A stretch of 64,000 nucleotides of DNA from an uncultured Pseudomonadota bacterium (GCA_913055625.1 CAJXJW010000001.1:496001-560000); one strand, 5' to 3'. Numbered from the stretch's first letter, positions 48,581 through 57,249 are shown. Numbers and translations are program-made. The notes: generated by a model not told the origin, from the sequence alone.

Positions 48581-49663
48581 ATGCGTCGCATCCTCGATCG
48601 CTACATCTTCCGGGAAGTCGCTGCCACCTGGGTGGCCGTAACGGGCGTTTTGCTCCTGATTCTGCTGACGAACCAGTTTGCGCGGATCCTGGGAGACGTG
48701 GCCAAGGGCAAGCTGCCGAAGGACGCCGCATGGAGCGTCATCGGCCTGTCGGCGATGCAGTACATGACGGTCCTGGTACCGATCGGCGTGTTCCTGGCGG
48801 TCATGCTGGCGCTGGGGCGCCTGTACCGCGACAGCGAGATGGCGGCGATGACTGCCTGCCGCGTCGGCCCGATGGGTATCTACCGGCCGCTGTTCTGGCT
48901 CGTCACGCCGCTGGCCGTCGGCGTTGCCTGGCTGGCCATCGAGGTCGGCCCGCAGGCACTTTCCGAGGTCGACCGGATCGGCGCCGAGGCGCGCCGTGCC
49001 GCGGATCTCGCGAGTCTCGAGGCCGGCCGGTTCACGGTCGCCGGAACCGGCGGCGCTGTCATTTACGGCGAGTCGGTGACGGCGGACGGCGTCATCAACA
49101 ACGTATTCCTGCAGCGAGGCAGCGCGGAAGGCGGCGTCGAGGTCGTCGTGGCCGATCGCGGAGAGCAGGTCGCCTCCGACGACCCGGACACGCGCATGTT
49201 CGTCCTGCACAACGGCCGGCGATACGAAGGTATCCCGGGCACCGCGCAGTTCCGCGTGATCGAGTTCGGCGAGCACGGCATTCCGTACCACCTGCCGGGG
49301 GTCGAGCCGTCCGATCCACGGCCGCGGGCGATGCCGGTCGAGCGGCTGTTCGGGTCCGGCGATCCCGCCGAGATAGCGGAGCTGCAGTGGCGGATCGGTG
49401 TACCGTTGTCGACGCTGCTCCTCGGTTTCCTGGCGGTGCCGCTCGCGAAGAGCCAGCCGCGCGACGGCCGCTACGGGCGCATCGCGGTCGGCCTGCTGAT
49501 CTTCATCATCTACTTCAACCTGCTGAGTGCGACGAAAGCCTGGATCGAAAGCGAACGGATCCCGGCCACGGTGGGGCTGTGGTGGGTGCACGGCACGATG
49601 TTTCTGCTGGCGCTCGGCCTGCTGGCCGCGCAGAACGGCGTTCACCGACGGTTATTCCGATGA
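48581..49663 (+). CDS. lptF: LPS export ABC transporter permease LptF
   Basis: Inner-membrane half of the LptB2FG machine that lifts lipopolysaccharide. 360 residues of the YjgP/YjgQ family, three helices at each end with a periplasmic beta-jellyroll between (GESVTADGVINNVFLQR). RYIFREVAATWVAVTGVLLL and GVFLAVMLALGRLYRDSEM are typical. Stop overlaps lptG (ATGA). Confidence 0.94.
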   Translation: MRRILDRYIFREVAATWVAVTGVLLLILLTNQFARILGDVAKGKLPKDAAWSVIGLSAMQYMTVLVPIGVFLAVMLALGRLYRDSEMAAMTACRVGPMGIYRPLFWLVTPLAVGVAWLAIEVGPQALSEVDRIGAEARRAADLASLEAGRFTVAGTGGAVIYGESVTADGVINNVFLQRGSAEGGVEVVVADRGEQVASDDPDTRMFVLHNGRRYEGIPGTAQFRVIEFGEHGIPYHLPGVEPSDPRPRAMPVERLFGSGDPAEIAELQWRIGVPLSTLLLGFLAVPLAKSQPRDGRYGRIAVGLLIFIIYFNLLSATKAWIESERIPATVGLWWVHGTMFLLALGLLAAQNGVHRRLFR

Positions 49664-50727
49664 ACACGCTTCTCACGCAATACCTGATGCGCGCCATACT
49701 CGTCGGGTCGGCGCTGGTGCTCGTGGTGCTGCTTGCGCTCGCCGGCCTGTTCGAGTTCATCGCGGAACTGGACGACGTTCGCAACGACTACCAGACGCCG
49801 CAGGCCGTCCTCTACACCGCGTTGCGGCTGCCGAATCTCGCGTTCGAGATGATGCCGGTGGCCGTACTGATCGGATCGCTGATGGGCCTCGGTGCGCTCG
49901 CATCGCACAGCGAGATCATCGTCATGCGTGCGTCAGGCCTGTCGGTGGGCCGCATCGCGGGCATGGTTGCGTGCGCGGGCGGCGTGCTGCTCGTGTTCGC
50001 GGCGCTGCTCGGCGAGTTCGTGGGCCCACCCCTGGATTTCTACGCTCGGGACATGCGGCTGAACGCGCGACTCGGCCAGGAAGACGAACAGCTCGGCAAT
50101 GCCACGTGGGTCAAGGACGGTTCCGTCTACCTGCACCTCGAGCGCGTCAGTTCGGAGTTCGAGTTCGGGTCGATCTACCTGTACCGCTTCAACGATGATC
50201 ACTCTCTCGCGTCGATCGGCAAGGCCGACAACTCCGGCATCGACGACGACGATCGCTGGCGGCTCGAGAACCTGCGCGAGACGCGCTTCGAGAATGACGC
50301 CGTGCAGGTCGTCGAGTCGAACGTCGCGTTGCAGTCGTTCGAGGTCAACGCGGAGCTTCTCGGCAACGCGCTCGCGAAGCCGCTCAGCCTGTCACTGCGC
50401 GGCTTGCGGAGCTACATCGACTACCTCGACCGCAACGCGCTGGATTCGAGCCGCTACCGCTCGGAGCTCTGGTACCGGGTTTCGCGTACGGTCACGGTGC
50501 TGATCATGCCGATGCTGGCGCTGGCGTTCGTGTTCGGGTCGCTGCGCACCGGCGGCACCGGCAGCCGGCTGCTGATCGGTGTCGTGATCGGCCTCGCGTA
50601 CTACCTCGCGTCCGAGATGCTGGCGAACTCGGGCCAGGTATTTAACCTGAACCCGGTCATCGTGAGCTGGCTGCCGGCGACCGCCCTGGCGCTGGTGACG
50701 GGCGTCGCGCTGGCGCGCATACGCTGA
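49660..50727 (+). CDS. lptG: LPS export ABC transporter permease LptG
   Basis: 355-residue partner of LptF in the LptB2FG transporter. TLLTQYLMRAILVGSALVLV, LIGSLMGLGALASHSEIIVM and the C-terminal helices (LIGVVIGLAYYLASEML) are conserved. The ATPase gene lptB is not in the window. Its end lies ten bases from the convergent RDD gene. Confidence 0.94.
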   Translation: MNTLLTQYLMRAILVGSALVLVVLLALAGLFEFIAELDDVRNDYQTPQAVLYTALRLPNLAFEMMPVAVLIGSLMGLGALASHSEIIVMRASGLSVGRIAGMVACAGGVLLVFAALLGEFVGPPLDFYARDMRLNARLGQEDEQLGNATWVKDGSVYLHLERVSSEFEFGSIYLYRFNDDHSLASIGKADNSGIDDDDRWRLENLRETRFENDAVQVVESNVALQSFEVNAELLGNALAKPLSLSLRGLRSYIDYLDRNALDSSRYRSELWYRVSRTVTVLIMPMLALAFVFGSLRTGGTGSRLLIGVVIGLAYYLASEMLANSGQVFNLNPVIVSWLPATALALVTGVALARIR

Positions 50728-50736
50728 TCGCGGCCG

Positions 50737-51183
50737 CTATTTCGGCGGCTTCGGGTAGTGCACGAGGCGCGTGCCGCTGAGCCGGTCGTGCCAGGCGAGC
50801 GTGTCGCGGTCCCAGAGTTGCCAGAGAAAGCCGAGACCGGCCGGGGCCCACGACACCAGCGCGGCGAAGAACCTCAGCGTGCAGGCGCCGACCGATGGCA
50901 CCGTCTTGCCCGGAGTCTCGAGCTGCAGGCCCCAGGACTGCATGCCGAGCGTGCGGCCCCGCCACGACCAGTACCCGACGAAGTAAATGAAGATTGCGGC
51001 GCCAACGAGCACCTGGTGCAACAGCCCTGTCTGCACGGCTTCGAGCGGCCCGTTCGGTATCTCGCTCTCGGGCGTCACGGGCACGAATGGCGCGGTCACC
51101 AGGATCAGCAGCGCGAGAAGCAGGAGACCGTCGTAGAACATGGCGCCGGCACGGCGCCGAAGACTTGCCGGCCGCACGCTCAA
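50737..51183 (-). CDS. RDD-family membrane protein
   Basis: 148 residues, four or so helices. RRRAGAMFYDGLLLLALLI (Arg and Asp), GYWSWRGRTLGMQSWGLQL and WHDRLSGTRLVHYP form the RDD family pattern. Function unknown. Overlaps the aldo/keto reductase stop by four bases. Confidence 0.88.
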   Translation of the reverse strand: MSVRPASLRRRAGAMFYDGLLLLALLILVTAPFVPVTPESEIPNGPLEAVQTGLLHQVLVGAAIFIYFVGYWSWRGRTLGMQSWGLQLETPGKTVPSVGACTLRFFAALVSWAPAGLGFLWQLWDRDTLAWHDRLSGTRLVHYPKPPK

Positions 51184-52097
51184 AGGCCCTCGATGTACTC
51201 GACCATGCGCCTGCGCGTGCGCGCCCCCGGCAACGCGCCGAAGCCGGCTTGCAGGTTGTCGCGCATGTGTTCCGGGTCACTGGTGGCGGGGATGGCGCAG
51301 GTAACGGCCGGGTGACTGACGATCCACTTGAGGAAAAATTGTCCCCAGGACTCGCAGAACTCCGCCGCCCAGTCCGGCAGCGCGCGGCCGCGCACGGCGC
51401 GGAACAGCGCGCCACCCTGGTAGGGGCGATTGACGATGACGCCGATACCCATGTCGGCGGCGACGTCGAGCAGATGCCGATCGGCTTCGCGCTCCCCGAG
51501 CGAGTAATTGATCTGGATGAATTGCGGCTTGAAGAACTTCATCTCGGCTTCGAGATTGCTCAGCGCGTCCGCGCGGTAGTGCGTGAGCCCGCTGTAGCGA
51601 ATGACGTTGTCTTGCTGGAGTTCCCGGATGCTGGCCATGTGCACCTCGGTGTCGCGCAGGTTGTGCACCTGCATCAGGTCGATCACGCCGGTCTGCATCC
51701 GGGCAGCCGATTCGCGCATCTGCTCGAGGCCGGCGTCGTGGCCGTCCGTCCAGACTTTCGTCGCCAGAAACAGCGGGCCGCGCGACACGCCCGCGCCGAT
51801 CACGTCGCCGATGACGTCCTCGGAGCGGTTGTACATCGGCGAGGTGTCGATGAGGCTGCCGCCGGCGTCGAGGAGCATTTCCACGATGGCGCGGCAGTTC
51901 GCGATGTTGTCCGGAGTGCGCTCGACGTCGAACACGCTGTAGGTGCCGAGCCCGATGATCGGCAGCGTTTCGCTGTCGGAGGCCGGGATGCGCCGCCGCG
52001 TCATCGACGCCTGTTGCGCGCTGCCGAGGACCGGTGCGAGGCCGAGGGCGGCACCGGCGGCGAGGACGTCACGTCTGTTCCAGCGGGGTTCAGGCAC
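51180..52097 (-). CDS. Tat-exported aldo/keto reductase
   Basis: 305 residues if started at GTG 52097, which has AAGGGAG six bases upstream. The N-terminus PRWNRRDVLAAGAALGLAPV is a twin-arginine signal. The AKR fold shows LPIIGLGTYSVFD, LIDTSPMYNRSEDVIG (Asp and Tyr), LFLATKVW (Lys), IDLMQVHNL (His) and the NADP-binding AIPATSDPEHMRDNL. Substrate unknown. It overlaps the preceding carrier gene by eight bases, so the pair is probably co-translated. Confidence 0.88.
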   Translation of the reverse strand: MPEPRWNRRDVLAAGAALGLAPVLGSAQQASMTRRRIPASDSETLPIIGLGTYSVFDVERTPDNIANCRAIVEMLLDAGGSLIDTSPMYNRSEDVIGDVIGAGVSRGPLFLATKVWTDGHDAGLEQMRESAARMQTGVIDLMQVHNLRDTEVHMASIRELQQDNVIRYSGLTHYRADALSNLEAEMKFFKPQFIQINYSLGEREADRHLLDVAADMGIGVIVNRPYQGGALFRAVRGRALPDWAAEFCESWGQFFLKWIVSHPAVTCAIPATSDPEHMRDNLQAGFGALPGARTRRRMVEYIEGL

Positions 52098-53400
52098 GGG
52101 CAGCTCCCTTCGTCTTGAGTTGGCCACTGTGGTCCCGTTTGCGGTATTCGCGGCCGAGCCACAGCACGATGAACACCCATAGTAGCGCGAATGGCACCAG
52201 GATCACCGACATGACGGAGATCCCGAGTACGCGCAGAGCCTGCACGACCCAGATTCCGACGAGGTCACCCCCACGGTAGACGGCAGTATCTATGAAGTTC
52301 TTCGCCTTGTACTTTTCTTCCGGCGTGACCGCGGAGAACAGCATGTCGCTTCCCGGCTTCGAAAAACCGAATCCAACCGCGCGCCGAACAGTCTGGAATG
52401 CGACGCCGACGAGAAGTGCGGGATGAACGGCCAGGAGCGCGAAACCGATGACCGATACGAGTGGCATGAACGCCAGTGTCCATCCGAGACCGAACTTCCT
52501 GACCGCATGCCGCGTAACGAACAGCTGCAGCATTGTCGTGAGAAGGTTCGTCGCCGAGTCGACGTAGCCGAAGAGCCTCGCGCGTGAGTCGGTGCCTTCG
52601 ATCGTGGTGGAAACGAGTTCATTGACGAACATGTAAAGCGCGGTACCAAGAAGGCTGGCAATAATGGAAACGATGGAGATCATGAGAAGGTAGCGCGAGC
52701 TGAGCACGTGGCTCATGCCGGCAATAGCGCTGCCACCCAGCGGCTTCGCCGTTGCTGCGTCGGACATGACCTCCTGGTCCGGGCGAGTCTCGAGCCAATG
52801 TCGCAGGCGGTGGATGCACACGACGCTGACGAGCAACAATCCCGCTGAGATCGGCAGCACGTTCTGGAAACCGAGCGGCTCGGCCAGCTGTGCAGTCACC
52901 AGCGGACCCAGCGTTCCACCAATGCTCCCTCCAGCTGAGATCAGGCCGAACAGACGCCGCCCCTGTTCCTTCGACCAGATGTCCGCCATGAAGCTCCAGA
53001 ACACCGATACGACGAACAGGTTGAACACGCTGATCCAGACGAAGAACACACGGCCGATCCACACGAAGTGAATGCCTTTCAGGTCGGCGATAGTGAAAGC
53101 TGCGTAGAAGGCGAGGATATTCAGCGCGAAGAAGATGTAGACCCACGGCAGGAAGCGCCGTCGCGGGAAGCGCGAGGCGACCCAGCCGAAGACGGGTGCG
53201 ACGAGCAGCATGACCACGAATGTGGTGGAAAACAGCAGCGGCACCGTGTCGGTGCCACTCTCCACGCCCATCGTCTCGCGTATCGGGCGCAGCATCATGT
53301 ACGACGACAGGACGCAGCTGAAGTACAGGAACGACCACGCGACGGCGTACACCTCCTGCTTCTCGATGCCGAAAACGCGTGTCAGCAGGTTGTTGGCCAT
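52090..53400 (-). CDS. NTP/NDP exchange transporter-like (TLC/Npt) carrier
   Basis: 436 residues, 12 likely membrane helices, resembling MFS-related ATP/ADP translocases (SFLYFSCVLSSYMMLRPIRE, SFMADIWSKEQGRRLFGLI, SKPGSDMLFSAVTPEEKYKA). The exchanger name comes from intracellular bacteria and plastids; free-living homologues may carry something else. The DNA is visibly less GC-biased at third positions than its neighbours, which may mean later arrival. Coupled to the Tat aldo/keto reductase. Confidence 0.8.
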   Translation of the reverse strand: MANNLLTRVFGIEKQEVYAVAWSFLYFSCVLSSYMMLRPIRETMGVESGTDTVPLLFSTTFVVMLLVAPVFGWVASRFPRRRFLPWVYIFFALNILAFYAAFTIADLKGIHFVWIGRVFFVWISVFNLFVVSVFWSFMADIWSKEQGRRLFGLISAGGSIGGTLGPLVTAQLAEPLGFQNVLPISAGLLLVSVVCIHRLRHWLETRPDQEVMSDAATAKPLGGSAIAGMSHVLSSRYLLMISIVSIIASLLGTALYMFVNELVSTTIEGTDSRARLFGYVDSATNLLTTMLQLFVTRHAVRKFGLGWTLAFMPLVSVIGFALLAVHPALLVGVAFQTVRRAVGFGFSKPGSDMLFSAVTPEEKYKAKNFIDTAVYRGGDLVGIWVVQALRVLGISVMSVILVPFALLWVFIVLWLGREYRKRDHSGQLKTKGAARA

Positions 53401-53561
53401 CCGAGTCCAGGTGAGCGCCAGTGGTACGGCGATAGTAAGGAATCACCGCGACGAGGGACAGGCGCTGCGCAAATCTCCCGGTGCCGGGCAGATTCGGCGG
53501 CGGCTGGCGGCTGTGCCGCGCGCGAGACTGTGCTGCACACATCCAGCAGGGAGGCGCGGAC

Positions 53562-54116
53562 ATGAAACAGGGAACGTGGAATGAACTGACGGTGGCGCTC
53601 GTCCTCGGGCTGCTCACGGCGGTGCCCGCCCGTGCGGGCGTAAGCGACGACGCGGCCTGTGCGGCGGTGCAGGAAACGGTACGGGCGGAGGTGCTGGCGG
53701 CGAGCATCGGCCCGCTCGGCAAGCGCGGCTACCCGGTCCTGCCGCCGGCGGATCCCGGCGGCGAATGCGGCAACCCGGCGCAAGCGGTATCGGTCGGCTT
53801 CACCCGCGCGATGGCATCGCTCAACGTTTTCCTGAAGTGGCAGACGCCGGAACGGGAACGCGGTGACCTGTGCTTGGGGCACTATTTGTCACAGTGCTAC
53901 CCGGAACGGCACGGTGCCGTGCCGTACAGCTCGGCGGATGCGGCGTTCGTGCGCGATGCTTGGATCGCGGTGCGGCGCGCCGTGGATCGGGCGGCGAGCC
54001 AGTCGTGCGGGGGGATCGTGCGGGGCGTGTCGGCCTCGAAGCTCGAGAGGGCGATGGCGGAGGAGTTGCGGGGAGGGGAACGGGCGGTGAGGCAGCAGGG
54101 GTACTACGTTAGGTAG
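53562..54116 (+). CDS. Hypothetical secreted protein with five cysteines
   Basis: Not recognised. 184 residues with a signal peptide (KQGTWNELTVALVLGLLTAV, cleavage after PARA) and an excellent ribosome site (AGGGAGG, eight bases before ATG 53562). The mature part has five Cys (AACAAV, GGECGN, DLCLGHYLSQC, SQSCGG) and a basic helical C-terminus. It faces the repeat region and has no operon partner. Confidence 0.65.
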   Translation: MKQGTWNELTVALVLGLLTAVPARAGVSDDAACAAVQETVRAEVLAASIGPLGKRGYPVLPPADPGGECGNPAQAVSVGFTRAMASLNVFLKWQTPERERGDLCLGHYLSQCYPERHGAVPYSSADAAFVRDAWIAVRRAVDRAASQSCGGIVRGVSASKLERAMAEELRGGERAVRQQGYYVR

Positions 54117-54130
54117 GCCTCTTGCTTCCT

Positions 54131-54310
54131 TAGGGGATTGACTCGCGCCTGCGGCGCTCGCCCTGCGGATGCTCCCGCTGAGCGGGAGCGTCTGTCGGCT
54201 GGCTTCGCCGGCCTCGGATGACTCGGATCGCCTTGGGGCGATCCGCGGGGCTGCGCCCCGCACACGCGATGCGTGTGCGTCCAAATCGCTGGCGCGATTT
54301 GTCGAACCCC
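54131..54310. repeat. Palindrome-chain element, copy 1, flanked by split tRNA T-arm relic
   Basis: A 163-base insert (54140-54302) made of adjoining short hairpins: arms at 54171-54189, 54225-54244, 54245-54261, 54261-54277 and 54283-54300, mostly 7-9 bp with 3-4 base loops. It is bordered by TAGGGGATT on the left and CGAACCCC on the right. Joined, these give TAGGGGATTCGAACCCC, exactly the T-arm of the tRNA-Glu gene at 54522-54538. Copy 2 repeats both ends of the insert. Confidence 0.8.
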
Positions 54311-54345
54311 CGACAGTTTCGAATCCGGGATCGTGCGCAGTTTCA

Positions 54346-54434
54346 AGGGGATTGACTCGAATCGCCTTAGGGCGATTCTCGCCCCTGCGGGGCGCCCTTC
54401 GGGCGTCCAAATCGCTGGCGCGATTTGTCGAACC
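54346..54434. repeat. Palindrome-chain element, copy 2
   Basis: A shorter relative of copy 1 (insert 54354-54428, 75 bases). It starts with the same AGGGGATTGACTCG and ends with the same GCGTCCAAATCGCTGGCG... GCGATTTGTCGAACC stretch. Hairpins at 54359-54378, 54381-54393, 54394-54404 and 54409-54426. The left border is again AGGGGATT; the right is CGAACC. Confidence 0.8.
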
Positions 54435-54464
54435 AGCGCTCCAAATCCTCCAGAGGCACCGCCG

Positions 54465-54511
54465 AACAAACAAGAAAGGGCCCGCGCGAGGCGGGCCCTT
54501 TCTTGTTTGTT
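54465..54511 (-). terminator. Terminator of tRNA-Glu: perfect 21-bp inverted repeat
   Basis: Arms 54465-54485 and 54491-54511 are perfect reverse complements around a five-base loop, with a GC-rich core and A/T-rich outer part. It abuts the encoded CCA of the tRNA on the minus strand. Read either way the outer arm gives a T-rich tail, so it can stop transcription from both sides. Confidence 0.85.
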
Positions 54512-54587
54512 TGGCACTCCCTAGGGGATTCGAACCCCTGTTACCGCCGTGAGAGGGCGGCGTCCTGAACCACTAGACGAAGGGAGC
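54512..54587 (-). tRNA. tRNA-Glu (anticodon CTC)
   Basis: 76 nt including an encoded CCA. Acceptor GCTCCCT pairs with AGGGAGT (G-U at the first pair), discriminator G. The anticodon stem CCGCC/GGCGG frames loop CTCTCAC, giving CTC. T-arm AGGGGTTCGAATCCCCT. The sequence closely follows E. coli tRNA-Glu except at the anticodon and acceptor. Confidence 0.95.
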
Positions 54588-54617
54588 GTGGTGGCCGGCC
54601 TATTGGCCGGGCCGCGT

Positions 54618-54645
54618 ATTATACGACCGTCCGCCCGCGACTCAA
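54618..54645 (-). promoter_or_regulatory. Sigma-70 promoter of tRNA-Glu
   Basis: On the minus strand TTGAGT (54645-54640), a 16-base spacer and TATAAT (54623-54618), followed by a GC-rich discriminator, as in promoters under stringent and growth-rate control. It ends about 30 bases before the tRNA. Confidence 0.75.
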
Positions 54646-54715
54646 GGGGCAGGCATGCTGCCGGCTGAATTCCGTGCTGCGGTCCCGCGGGCTGTTATCA
54701 TAGCCGCAAACAACC

Positions 54716-56044
54716 ATGCTCCGAACGGACAAACCTTTGAAAGAACACGGGAAACCGGATTCCGCCGAACCCCGGATCATCCCCCGCGCCGCTCACACCG
54801 TCTCCCGCAAGGCCATTTCTGACAGCGCCCTGAAGGTGCTGTATCGCCTCGACAAGGCGGGCTACCAGGCTTTCCTGGTCGGTGGTTGCGTGCGGGATGC
54901 ACTGCTCGACCTTCACCCGAAGGACTTCGACGTGGCGACCGATGCGACGCCGGATGAAGTGCGCGCGCTGTTCAGCAACTGCCGCCTGATCGGCCGGCGT
55001 TTCCGGCTGGCGCACGTGCGTTTCGGCCGCGAGATCATCGAGGTGGCCACGTTCCGTGCGGCCGCGAACCACGAGGATGACGACGTTGCGCACGACGACG
55101 AAGGTCGAATCCTGCGCGACAACGTGTATGGCACGATCGAGGAAGACGTCTGGCGGCGTGACTTCACCTGCAATGCGCTCTACTACAACATCGCCGACTA
55201 CAGCATCTGGGACTACGTTGGCGGCGCCGGCGACATCGACCGCCGCAAGCTCGTCCTCATCGGCGACGCCGACCAGCGCGTGCGCGAGGACCCGGTACGC
55301 ATGCTGCGCGCCGTGCGCTTCGCGGCCAAACTCGGCTTCACGATGGACGAGCCGGTCGACGCAGCGATTCGCGAGAATGCGAGCCTGCTGACGAATGTCC
55401 CGGCCGCACGGCTGTTCGACGAGTTCCTGAAGCTGTTCCAGGGCGGCCAGGCGGAGGCGACGTTCGACCTGTTGCGCGAGTACGGCCTGTTCGAGCAGCT
55501 CTTCCCGGCCACTGAGCAGGAGTTCCTCATCGACGAGGACTTCCGGAATTTCATTCGTGCGGCGCTGCAGAACACGGACCGTCGCGTTGCGGACGGCAAG
55601 TCTGTCACGCCGATGTTCCTGCTCGGCGTGTTCCTCTGGGCGCCCGTCTGCCGGATCGCGGCGATGCGGCGCGAAGAGGAAAAGATGACGGACTCGCAGT
55701 CGCTGGCGCTCGCGGCCTACGAAGTCGCGGCCGATCAGCAGCGGCGTGTCTCGATTCCCAAGCGCTTCACGGTGCCGATGCGGGAAATGATGGCGCTGCA
55801 GCCGCGCTTCTACGCCACGCAGGGCCGCCGCGCGATGAACCTGCTCGAGCACCGCCGCTTTCGCGCCGCGTACGACTTCATGATGTTGCTCGCGGAGATC
55901 GGCCGTGTGGATCCGGATATCGCCGCGTTCTGGACGGAAGTACAGTCGATGTCGAGCGACCAGCGCATGCAACGTTTCCAGGTGCAGGCCAAGGCCCGCA
56001 AGCGCCGCCGCCGGCGCAAGCGCAAGTCCGCGAGCAGCGGGTAG
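54716..56044 (+). CDS. pcnB: Poly(A) polymerase I
   Basis: Adds 3' poly(A) tails that promote RNA decay. 442 residues: nucleotidyltransferase motif LVGGCVRDALLDLHPKDFDV with the Asp pair, the PAP-specific LIGRRFRLAHVRFG (which separates it from CCA-adding enzyme), RNA-binding helices, and a very basic tail (KARKRRRRRKRKSA). ATG 54716. A TATCAT at 54696-54701 may be its -10. folK follows after six bases. Confidence 0.95.
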   Translation: MLRTDKPLKEHGKPDSAEPRIIPRAAHTVSRKAISDSALKVLYRLDKAGYQAFLVGGCVRDALLDLHPKDFDVATDATPDEVRALFSNCRLIGRRFRLAHVRFGREIIEVATFRAAANHEDDDVAHDDEGRILRDNVYGTIEEDVWRRDFTCNALYYNIADYSIWDYVGGAGDIDRRKLVLIGDADQRVREDPVRMLRAVRFAAKLGFTMDEPVDAAIRENASLLTNVPAARLFDEFLKLFQGGQAEATFDLLREYGLFEQLFPATEQEFLIDEDFRNFIRAALQNTDRRVADGKSVTPMFLLGVFLWAPVCRIAAMRREEEKMTDSQSLALAAYEVAADQQRRVSIPKRFTVPMREMMALQPRFYATQGRRAMNLLEHRRFRAAYDFMMLLAEIGRVDPDIAAFWTEVQSMSSDQRMQRFQVQAKARKRRRRRKRKSASSG

Positions 56045-56050
56045 CCGCCC

Positions 56051-56542
56051 GTGCGCTGGGTTCCCGCGTACGTCGGCATCGGCAGCAACCAGGGACACCC
56101 GGCGACGCAGGTCCGGGAAGCCGCCGACGCGCTCGATCGCCTGCCCGATACCCGGCTCGTGGCCGTCTCTTCGCCGTACGCGTCGGCGCCGCTCGGCGAC
56201 GTGCCGCAGCCGGATTACGTCAATGCCGTGGCCGCGCTCCTGACGCGGTTGCCGCCGGCGCGACTGCTTGATGGCCTGAAGGCGCTTGAGCGAGCGGCGG
56301 GGCGCGAGGCGGGAGGCCCGCGCTGGGGACCGCGGCCGCTGGACCTGGACGTCCTGGTCTACGGCGCGCAGCGCATCGAGACCCCGGACCTGGTCGTGCC
56401 GCACCCGGGCATCGCCTTCCGAAATTTTGTATTGTTGCCACTTGGCGAATTAGCACCGGATCTCGAGATACCCGGTCTCGGCAGGGTGGTGTCACTCCCG
56501 GTCGATATCGAGCAACCGCGCATTGCGCGCCTGGAACGATAA
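56051..56542 (+). CDS. folK: 2-amino-4-hydroxy-6-hydroxymethyldihydropteridine pyrophosphokinase
   Basis: Folate pathway kinase, 163 residues. YVGIGSNQGHPATQVREA at the N-terminus, the HPPK signature GGPRWGPRPLDLDVLVYG, and PHPGIAFRNFVLLPLGELAP. GTG 56051. Co-transcribed with pcnB and the downstream kinase, an arrangement known from other gammaproteobacteria. Confidence 0.95.
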   Translation: MRWVPAYVGIGSNQGHPATQVREAADALDRLPDTRLVAVSSPYASAPLGDVPQPDYVNAVAALLTRLPPARLLDGLKALERAAGREAGGPRWGPRPLDLDVLVYGAQRIETPDLVVPHPGIAFRNFVLLPLGELAPDLEIPGLGRVVSLPVDIEQPRIARLER

Positions 56543-56552
56543 GGTCAGCCGC

Positions 56553-57227
56553 TTGACTCCCAACCCTTCCCGCAAGCGCGGCGACGCGCCACGGTTCATC
56601 GCCGTCGAAGGCCCGATCGGCGTCGGCAAGACCGAGCTGGCGAAGCGCCTGGCGGCCTCGTTGGATGCGAAGCTGCTGCTCGAGGACGTCGAGGAAAACC
56701 CGTTCCTGCCGCGCCTCTATGCCGAAGGGCGAAGCGCCGCTCTGCCGGCGCAGATGTTCTTCCTGTTCGCCCGCGCGCGGCAGCTCGAAGGCATGCGCCA
56801 GTCGGACCTGTTCGGCGACGTGCAGGTCGCGGACTATCTGTACGCGAAGGATCAGCTGTTCGCCGAGCTGAACCTCGATCCGGACGAGCTGGCACTGTAC
56901 AACCAGGTCGCAGCCAATCTCGCGGTAGAGCCGCCGGTGCCGGATCTCGTGATTTACCTGCAGGCGTCCGTCGACGCGCTGATGGAACGTATCGCGCGCC
57001 GCGGGCGGCTGTTCGAGCACCTGATAGACCGGCGCTACCTCGAGCGCCTCGCCGATGCCTACGCCCGGTTCTTTCACGCCTACGACGACGGCCCGCTGCT
57101 GATCGTGAACGCGTCGCAGATCGATCCGATTCACAACGACGCCGATTACGAGCAGTTGTTCGACCGGATCGAGCGTATCAGCGGCGGGCGGCATTTCTTC
57201 AATCCGGCCGCCGCCGCGCTGGCCTGA
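56553..57227 (+). CDS. Deoxynucleoside kinase family protein
   Basis: 224 residues of the deoxyadenosine/deoxyguanosine kinase family: Walker A VEGPIGVGKTELAKRLA, DVQVADYLYAKDQLFA (DRS-like region), IYLQASVDALMERIARRGR (lid). TTG 56553 is chosen because AAGG stands eight bases upstream and it falls after the folK stop; another TTG at 56523 lies inside folK. In this gene order (folK-kinase-panB) the substrate has not been fixed. Confidence 0.88.
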   Translation: MTPNPSRKRGDAPRFIAVEGPIGVGKTELAKRLAASLDAKLLLEDVEENPFLPRLYAEGRSAALPAQMFFLFARARQLEGMRQSDLFGDVQVADYLYAKDQLFAELNLDPDELALYNQVAANLAVEPPVPDLVIYLQASVDALMERIARRGRLFEHLIDRRYLERLADAYARFFHAYDDGPLLIVNASQIDPIHNDADYEQLFDRIERISGGRHFFNPAAAALA

Positions 57228-57249
57228 CAAGCCGAACGGGCCCGATACC

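Noticed and set aside
54131..54434. Repeat region as a CRISPR array
   Set aside because: Only two copies of unequal length, hairpins of varied sequence, no regular spacers and no cas genes.
54104..54517. Open frames inside the repeat region, with repeated peptides such as STNRASDLDA
   Set aside because: The repeated peptide is just the translation of the palindromic repeats; there is no start context or conserved product.
54131..54587. tRNA-Glu as an active integration site of a prophage or island
   Set aside because: T-arm relics are present, but there is no integrase, no island-like gene content and no full attachment-site duplication in the window.
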